A stretch of 64,000 nt of DNA from Fragum whitleyi. Lineage: Eukaryota > Mollusca > Bivalvia > Cardiida > Cardiidae. The notes beneath the pieces were generated by a model. It searched no databases. It saw nothing but the letters and a program-made list of their open reading frames with translations, and was not told the origin of the DNA. This document shows, in pieces, positions 52,001-61,000 of the stretch; position 1 is the stretch's first letter, and the number at the start of each line of letters is the position of its first letter. The position numbers and the translations under genes are program-made. The stretch is from assembly GCA_948146395.1 (NCBI GenBank), contig OX411549.1, positions 36,230,693 through 36,294,692 on the forward strand. The letters are read 5' to 3'.

Positions 52001-55000
52001 TTTGTCTAAAACAACACACATTTCCAAATCTAAGAACAAGTTTGTTTTTCTATGAAAAACTGTGCAAGAGCACCATTAATGCATGTCCCCTACACCAAAA
52101 TTGCTATAAAATATGGCTTTCAATATTGATATGACAAACTTACCTATCTCTGAATAACCCTCAAACATTTAATAAATTGATAAATTTTGTAAATTGAATT
52201 GACTTTTAAAGGGGCATGGACCATGACTTTGTTGTCAAAACCAGTCAGTTGTAGCTTTGACGTTTCCATTTTATACTGACAAGAAATGATGATAAGAAAA
52301 AAGGGAATAGACAGTATTGGTGTATATGGCATGCCTTTATGTTTCAATATTCCAAAACTTAATTCAGGTAGCTATCATGACCAAACAGACAAATTCATGA
52401 TTAAGGTAGTGGACCTGTAGTTCCACAACATTTCAAAAGTAATAAACTTAAACAGTGTTAACCAAGGTTTCTTAATGATTTCATTAGGAAACCTCAGTTA
52501 ACATTGTTAAAGATCATGAGTTCGTAAAAATAGTGGGCTATTACAGGTCCACTACCTAAAGTTAATTTGCATGGCTGTATTACTGATTTTAAAATTGAGG
52601 AAAACAGGAGTCCTCTATTTATTTTCCAAAAGTAGACCATTAAAATTGCACATGATTTCTCATTATGGCTTGATTTATTTCTCATAATTTCACAACTTTA
52701 ATATACAAGAAGCAATCATTCAGCATCAAATGAAATGCAAAGTTTGTAAATATATGTAGGGCATAAGATCATGCAAATGGAAGCACATGATGATTGTCAA
52801 GTATTTTTTAATTCTATATCAATAACATCAAATGACTGTGATACAGTATTATAACACAATTGTGAAATTTCTGAAGTCATATGTCATCTTTAGTGGGAAA
52901 GTTGATGCTTTTGACATCATATTACCCACATGCTAAATGACGTGCTTCGTTTTCTGTGAAATTCTCCAAACATCAAAATCATAACTTATTCATTAATTTT
53001 ACACCCAGAAAGGCTAATAAAACTACTTTCAGAATTGTGATCTTGCTATAATAGATATCAGTTTATTTTAGCATTGATGTGTCCATGGATAAAGTCTGAT
53101 GGGTAGAGGAGTTATCTGCAGAGCAAAATTTCCCAGCTCTACCCTCAGATTTTACCTTTTGCATATAACTCCTCCTCTATCAGACTTTATTCATGGACAC
53201 ATCAACGCAAAAATGAAATTATTTCATGAGTAATGACAGCTTGGATACATGATGTACACTTTGTAGCTAAGATCTCTATGAGTCATGAAAGTAATTTTGT
53301 AATCTGAAAACAAAAAATAACACTATTCGGAGACTTGATGATCATTTATGAAACATGTAACAATTATTGATAAAGATATTTTTTTTGTTGGAAATATGAA
53401 TTAATTGGCCTTAAAAGTAATATACATTGGTAAATTTACTGACCTTAAATATGAAAGACTTGCATTAGTTCTTTCTTTCATTGGTAAATTAATTGACCTT
53501 AAATATGATAGACTTGCATTAATTCTTTCTTTCATAGCCGCTGTAATAGCGCAGTTGGTAGTGTGTTTGACTGTCAATCTAGAAGTCTTGAAGTCCTGCG
53601 TTCGATCCCGACAACGGCACTTGTTATTCCAACTATTTGTCTCCCATCAATGGGTCTATGATTGAAGACCTATGGGGAATAGCAGCTGGAGGCTAAGGAA
53701 AGGATGTAATGGTAGTACTGGTGTGAGAAATACCAGGAATCTATTGTTAGGTGCTCCAGCTCCTGTGATATTACTGCAATATTGTTGAAAACCACGTAAA
53801 ACCTCATTCAAACAAATTAATCTTTTTTTCATAGTACCACACTCAAACTCTAAGCAAAACAGCAAGACTGTCAGCTGTATAATTTGCCAAAAGTCAGCAA
53901 TGTTGATTCCCTCAGCCATAATTATGCTCCCCCTTCAAAGAAAAGGGTATATTGCTTTGCTTTTGTTGGTTTGTCAGTCCCTCTGTCTGTCCTTAGACCA
54001 TTTTTTGTTGGGAGCATATCTCAAGTAGTATACGGGACATTCTCAAAAATTTGTGAAATTCTAGTCAAGTAAATTTATAAAAAATGATAGCACCAAATTA
54101 GAACTTTAACCAAATTCCCTTGATAAGGCATATATGAAGTATCTAAAATTAGAATTTGCCATTAAAATTCAAACTTGGTGTTGTTTTATTAGCTGATAAG
54201 CAGAAGTAATTGGATGAAATTGTCATTCCTGTTACTATTATTGTTTTCAAGTTTTTATGTAGGTTTTTATTTTCATTTTTGATCAATTTGATGAAAACTT
54301 AGAAAAAACAATATTTTGCATCCAGGCATATTGAAAATTCTGGATTAATGCTTTTATTATGCCCCCGATAGGGAGGCATCATAAATTTGACTTGTCCGTC
54401 CGTCCGTCTGTCCGTCCGTCCGTCCGTCATTCCGTCCAAAAACTTTAACATTGGCCATAACTTCCTTATTACTTAATATATTCGCATCATACTTTACCAC
54501 AACATTCCTTGGTACATTACCTTTCTGTAGGCACATACTTTGGTGACCTTGACCCCTGGATGACCTTGACCTTCAACATAGATTGGCCATAATTTAAAAT
54601 CAAAGCGGTGTCGGGGGCATTGTCATCTTACAGTGACAGCTCTTGTTGATTATAAAATAAAGCTTACAAGTCGGAAAATTAAGAATTGTTTATTTTTCAA
54701 CCCTTTTCATTTAATAATTTAAAGTCAATAAAAGGTAAACTATATAGATTTTCAATTGATGTGATGAAAGATAAATACAAATCATCAAAACATATTGTTT
54801 TGTACAATTATAATTAAAAAAGCATACTTTAATTTGAGAAAGTATGACCAATAACATGAATGACAGTGAAGAAACATAAAGGACAGACTGCGTAACAGAA
54901 ATGACATACAATTGTTAGAAGACTTCTCAAAGTTGGAAAAACACACTTTTTTCTTACTAGTTTCTATATTAACACAAGAACTTATATAATACAATGTTTT

Positions 55001-58000
55001 TGTTCTAAACAATTAAAACAAAATATCTGAAAAATGCATATATTAAGTTATTTGATAACAGTAAGGACACCCATAACGAATATTCAGGATGTTTTTACGT
55101 AGGGCCATCGGAATGCATTTTAGTAAACAAAAGGAGCTAGGCTTACAATTGTGACCAAGACCTCTGACCATATGACCTTTACCTTGACCTTAGACTAATT
55201 TTACCAGCATGTCCACCGACTTTTATCTTGTTTATGTTTTGAGAATGGTTTCACCTAGGACTGCCATACTTCATAACCACCGGCAATGCCAGGCTTTCAG
55301 TTTCTTAAAAAATCTTGACCTTGTTAATATGACCTTGACCTTTGACATTCATCAAAATTTTGACTAGAACTAGAAGCAAATAGTTTACCATACATAGCTT
55401 ACACCTTGGACCCATCACCCTCATGTACACTCTAATTAGGTTATATTTTTAATTAACTGTGGCCAAGACTCTAGTCCTTTGACCTTGAACTTTGACCTTC
55501 TTTGAAGACTTATCCAAATTTTTTATCTAGCTTATATTTTCTGAATGCTTACAAGTAGGACTATCATATAAAGTTTTGTGATTACTTCTTAAGTAAAGCG
55601 CCCAGTAATGTTTTCCAGACAAAGTTAAAATGTGACCTTGACCTACCTGAAAAAAATGTATGTGGCACTTTCTTTGGTCAAGCGTAACAATAATGTATGG
55701 TTTTATGGTTCTATGTCATAAGGTTCTTTGGTTAGAAAATGGAAACAGTTCTTAAACAAATTCCATGGTGAGCCTCGAACAAATTTCAATAGTTGCCTTT
55801 ACCCTTAACCTGTGTTTCCCAGAAACAATAGAGTTTTACGAATGAAGTTGGTTGCTTCTTGGGTAAGAGTCTCAAAAACAGTTCAATTATCAGTTTTCAA
55901 GACCTTTGACCGAAATGATGAAAAAACACACCAAAAACTTTAGGACACTCCGTTTGGCCATCAGCAACAATTGCATAAATTGCAATGGTTGTAGAAAACT
56001 TTGTTATTGCCTTAAAATCCAGAATCAAAGGTCTATGGACGGATGAACAGACATGCAGAAACGGTGAAACGAATACAGCCATTTTTTTCCATAGTTGGTA
56101 TATAGAAATAGGACCAACATTACCAGAAATATATTATATAACTATCTGTTTTCATATTTTTCCCAAATGTTTAAATGATTTTTTTGCCTTAGTTTGATTC
56201 ATATCAAAATATGCTCAGTCAGTGGAACATGCTGAAAGTGAGCTTTTGCCATCATCTTTTGTCGGTCGAAAGTCGTTAAATAATTATGCCCTTCCTGGAA
56301 AAAGAGGGGTATATTGCTTTGCAATTATCTATCGGTCCCTCGGTCGGTCCGTCCGTCTGTAGACCGTTTTTGTCCGGAGCATATGTCAAAAAGTATGCAA
56401 GCTAGAATCATGAAACTTCACAGGTGGATAGATCTTATCATAGAGAAGTGCAGTGCACAAAAACTATAACTCCACTAATCATATTTTGTGAGTTATTGCC
56501 CTTTGTTGCTTGACAAAGAATATACTATCGACCTGCTATTAACGGGAGGCATTAATGTTTTACAAACATCATGTTCTTTTAACATCTTCTCAATAACCAC
56601 TTGGATATTTTCAGCTAAACTCATCATAAATATACCATGTGTGACCATTCCTACAAAACTGTAGTGAAATTTTGATTTACTATTGTAATAAGGACATGGC
56701 AGGGCCCGGCTTATTTTCATTTAAAATATCTTTAGACGTTCCCCCCCCCCCCCCAACCAATAGACCAATATCAGCCCAAACTATCATGGATGTCCTATGA
56801 GTGACTTATTGACATTGTTTTGAAATTTTGATTTGCCTCCCAAAATATGTGCATTAGAGGGCCGGGCTTATTTGGACTAAAAATCTTTTAAACGCCAACT
56901 CCAAAACAAGTGAGCCATATCAACCAAACTTAGCAAAAATCTTCCTTGGTAACCTGTCTGAAAATTGTTCATGACACTTCCATTGGCACCTAATTTGGAT
57001 TGAATGTTCCTTGGTAACCCTCCTTAAATCATGTCATATGGACATGGCAAGATTGGGCTTATCTAACTAGGCATGATTGTTCCTTTGGTGACCCTCTCAA
57101 AATCTCTTGTATAAAATGTTTTACTTGTTCCTCTAATATTCTTCAGATGGGTGAACAAGGGCTATTCTGATTCTCTTGTTTATTGAAGGATTAAATGTTG
57201 TTTACATACAACAAAAATGTAGAAATCTAGGCATCAACGGGATCTCCTTTTTTTCTTTTCTTTTTTTTTATTTTTTGATTTTCATGAAAGTTCATAAACA
57301 ATTGATGGGTATTATATTATATAAGCATTAAAGCAAATTGTCCAAAATGTTACTACACTTGGAGACATTAAGTTATTATAGATATAAGATTTCTTCACAC
57401 TACATGTTAAATACTTTTTTATAGATTTTCAGAGGACTTGCTTCTTAATCCTATGAAATATGTCAATATTAAAACATTTTTTGAGCTGTAAAGTCATTTC
57501 TGTTACCAAAAGTCTGTCATTCCTGTTACATTCTGTCTTTACTGTTTTCACCAAAGCAACACTTTAAACCAATTAATGTCTACATTTTTTTTAATTTGAT
57601 GTTCGGGGAGAATTTGACAATATGTGTTCGAAGCTAAATTGAAAGGTTATTTAAAATTAAGGTGTATTTTTACATAGTATTGGTAGACATTGCTGTTACT
57701 AATCTTGTCCCTTCTGTGTCGTATTATAAAAAAAAATCGCTTGAATTTTTCACTTACCATAAAAAATAGTAGGAAATAAACTAAGAAGAACTAGATTTAA
57801 TATTTCGAAAGTGGTGTTCTATTTCAAAGTGAAAATGTTTTATTTTCATGAAGAATGTTAAAGTTATTTCTGCTATGTCACTACTGTTATGTAATGTGTC
57901 CCTCATGTTATTGTATTTAGATAATATAAAAATTAAGTAAAAAGTTCAATTATGATTTTCTCGTTAATGATGTAAATGCACTCACAATTAATCCAAATAT

Positions 58001-61000
58001 AATTTTAATATAGCTATAATAATGCACCCATTCATTCAAATGCACTAATTATTTTGATAAAATTTGTCTATATTTCAGTTCTGTTACCACATGACTGTCT
58101 CCCCTGTTACTTTGTGTGACCTTCCTGTTACGAATAAAGCAAAATTATGAAAATAACATGTTTATTTTCATATTTCAATGCAAATGAAAAAATAACTATG
58201 ATTCTTTATTGTTGATGTAGGATAGCAAGCATTTATTAATCTAATGTCCATAATGTACATCAATTATCAAGAATTTTAAATATAAAAAGTCCCTTCTGTT
58301 TCATATACATTGTCCATTATGTTATGAAGCTTGTCCTTCATGTTATTTGGTTCTTTGGAACAGAAGGGACAGTAACAGGATAGAATTTTCTTGATGAAAT
58401 TTTATAAAGCACAAAATATGCTAGGGCGTAAGTTACAAACATTATTAATATTGCTTGTTTAATCATTTCTGCATACTAAAAAATCTATTTCATACCTATT
58501 CCATTAGTCATAGAGAAATCAAATTAAGAACAGGAAAGACAACAAAAAAGTGTGACATCCCAATCACTCCTAATAAATTGGTCAGAACAAGTTTCTCGTT
58601 CATAGGTTCACAAAACTTCTCCCATATGAACTCGAGGAATGCTAGTCCTTGTTCAGTCTTTTTTTGAGATAGGTTTATTACATCTTGACATAGTTATGCT
58701 TCTTTTATTACTGCGGTAACAGGGAGGACAAGAACTTGTGGGACAGGTATGAATTCTCTTACAACAATGTTGTTAAATAAGATTTGACAGATTTTCCAAT
58801 GTAATATTAATCTTTCACATCTCTTCTAAGTGTCTAATGCAAATATGCTGGAAAAAAATATTGTTTTGCAGTTAAAAAGTATCTTTGAATTGATCTACCC
58901 TGAACGTGGGACAAGGCATTTTACCATTTTTTGTACATTTGAATGCCATTTTTGCACAAAATGAAAATAATAATAATGCTTTTTTACATTGTATATGATA
59001 GAAAATAATTAGAATAAGATATAACAAAAACAAATCTAGTGATTTCCCTACAGATGCTAATTTTATTCCATTTGGACAAGAATTTCTAAAATTTTTGAGA
59101 ATGACCCATACAAGCTAGAATCATGACACTTCACAGATAGATAGATCTGATTGAGGAGAAGTGCAGTGTACAAGAACTATAACTCTACTCATATTTTTTT
59201 AGTTATCGCCTTTTGTAAACTGACACAGAATATGCCTTTGGCCTGCTTTTACCAAACATCTCATGTTTATATGAACTCGAACACGAAAAAGACAATTTTA
59301 GACAAATTATAGTAATTGTCATCTGCAATCTTTATATTTTTATTCTTAAATGAAATTTTATCATTGGAGAATGAATTACACCTCATAATTTATTTCAGTT
59401 GTTATCGATGTATGAGGAACAGATTGAAGAATTTAAACAGATTTTAAAGGTAGAGGAAGAACATTATGCTGAACTACAATCAAAATGTGCCAAATTGGAA
59501 GCTGAACTTTTGATAGAAAAGGAGAAAAAAACAGACAATGATATAATCAATGATAAACTAGAAAAAATTACATGTGAGAGCAATCATGATGCAGAACTTA
59601 TTGAAGAATACAAGCTGAGCTTAAAGGAAGCAGAAGAACAGTATGCCGAACTCAAGGCAAAATATACCCAGTTAGAGGTGGAACTAGGTGAAAGAGAGAA
59701 TAAGTCTGACTATGATGATTTGAAGGAAAAATTAGAAATACTCACATCTGAAAACAAACAAAAAACGGAACTTGTTGAAGAATATAAAACAAGTTTAAGC
59801 CAAGAAGAGAAAATAAGCTCTGAATTACAGGCAAAAATCACTGAGTTAGAGGAGAAATTAATGTTAGAATTGGAGAGTAAATCAGACTATGATGATATCA
59901 AAACTCAGCTAGATAAATACACATCCGAAAGTAATCTCAATACAGAGTTGATAGAAGAATATAAGTTAAGTCTTAAAGAGAAAGAAGAACATTATTCTGA
60001 ACTCCAAACTGAATATACAAAGTTGGATGAAGAACTTCAATTAGAAAAGGAAAGTAAATCAGACTACGATGATATTAAGGAAAAATTAGAAATGCTCACA
60101 TCTGAAAACAGTCAAAGCTCAGAACTTGTTGAAGAATATAAAACAAGGTTAAGCAAAGAAGAAAAAATAAGCTCTGAATTTCAATCACAATGTGCAGAGC
60201 TAGAGGAGAAACTTATGTTAGAGAAGGAGAGCAAATCAGACTATGATGATATTAAAAATCAACTAGACAAGCACATATCTGAAAGCAATCTAAATTTGGA
60301 GCTTATAGAAGAATACAAGTTAAGTCTTAAAGAAGTAGAAGAACATTACACTGAGCTCCAAACAAAATATACGGAGTTGGATGACGAACTTAAACTAGAA
60401 AAGGAGTGTAAATCGGACTATGATGATATCAAGGAAAAACTAGAAACACTTATAGCTGAAAACAATCAAAATGCTGAACTTGTAGAGGAATATAAAATAA
60501 GTTTAAGGCAAGAAGAAAAAATAAACTCAGAGCTACAAGCAAAATGTGCTGGTTTAGAGGAGAAACTAATGTTAGAAAAAGAGAGTAAATCAGACTATAA
60601 TAACATCAAAGAGAACTTAGACAAACACTCATCTGAAAGCAGTGAGAACGCTGAACTCCTAGAAAAATATAAATTGAGTTTATTTGAAGCTGAAGAACAT
60701 TATGCTGAACTCCAGGCCAAATATACTGAGTTGGGTGAGGAACTTAGAGTGGAAAAGGAAAGTAAATCAGACCTTGATGAACTTATAGAGGAATATAAGA
60801 TGAGTTTAAAGGAAGAAGAAGAACGTTACTATGAGCTCAAATCAAAATGTGAACAATTAGAAGAAGAAATTACAGCAGAAAAGGAGAGTAAATCAGACAT
60901 TAGGTATATTAAAGATTCAATAGAAAAACTCACATTTGAAAAAAGTCATAATGCTAAAATTATACAAGAATACGAGAAAGAAAAATGTGAAACTCAAGAA

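Larger units (their letters stand above)
54034..59107. mobile_element. 5074-bp inverted-repeat DNA element with ATAC target duplication (intron 18)
   Basis: Left GGGACATTCTCAAAAATTTG and right CAAAATTTTTGAGAATGACCC are inverted over about 30 bases. ATAC stands at both borders (54030-54033, 59108-59111), and the intact relative at 56283 shows the empty site. The interior holds recurrent CTGTTAC/GTAACAG motifs, a stretch of ACCTTGACC-like repeat, and several nested elements. No transposase frame. A 4-bp duplication occurs in Sola, Chapaev and Academ groups, but I cannot assign one. Confidence 0.78.
53927..59275 (+). mobile_element. ATGCCCC..GTATATTGC-type element, split by a 5-kb insertion
   Basis: The 5' part (53927-54033: TATGCTCCCCCTTCAAAGAA, GTATATTGCTTTGC, GGGAGCATATCTCAAG) and the 3' part (59108-59275: CAAGCTAGAATCATGACACT, GAGGAGAAGTGCAGTGTACA, TGGCCTGCTTTTACC) are the two halves of the family seen whole at 56283-56572. 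The break coincides with the ends of the 54034-59107 element. Confidence 0.75.

Noticed and set aside
53537..53620. Possible tRNA genes at B-box sequences (also near 30-60, 18760-18835, 43480)
   Set aside because: They are heads of SINE copies followed by the SINE body. No complete cloverleaf with paired acceptor stem.
58723..58746. 24-base in-frame microexon candidate between exons 18 and 19 (AG/GGAGGACAAG...GGGACAG/GTATGA)
   Set aside because: It has usable splice borders and keeps frame, but lies inside the 5-kb transposon-like insertion and next to a GTAACAG motif. Direct joining of exons 18 and 19 is simpler. cDNA would decide.
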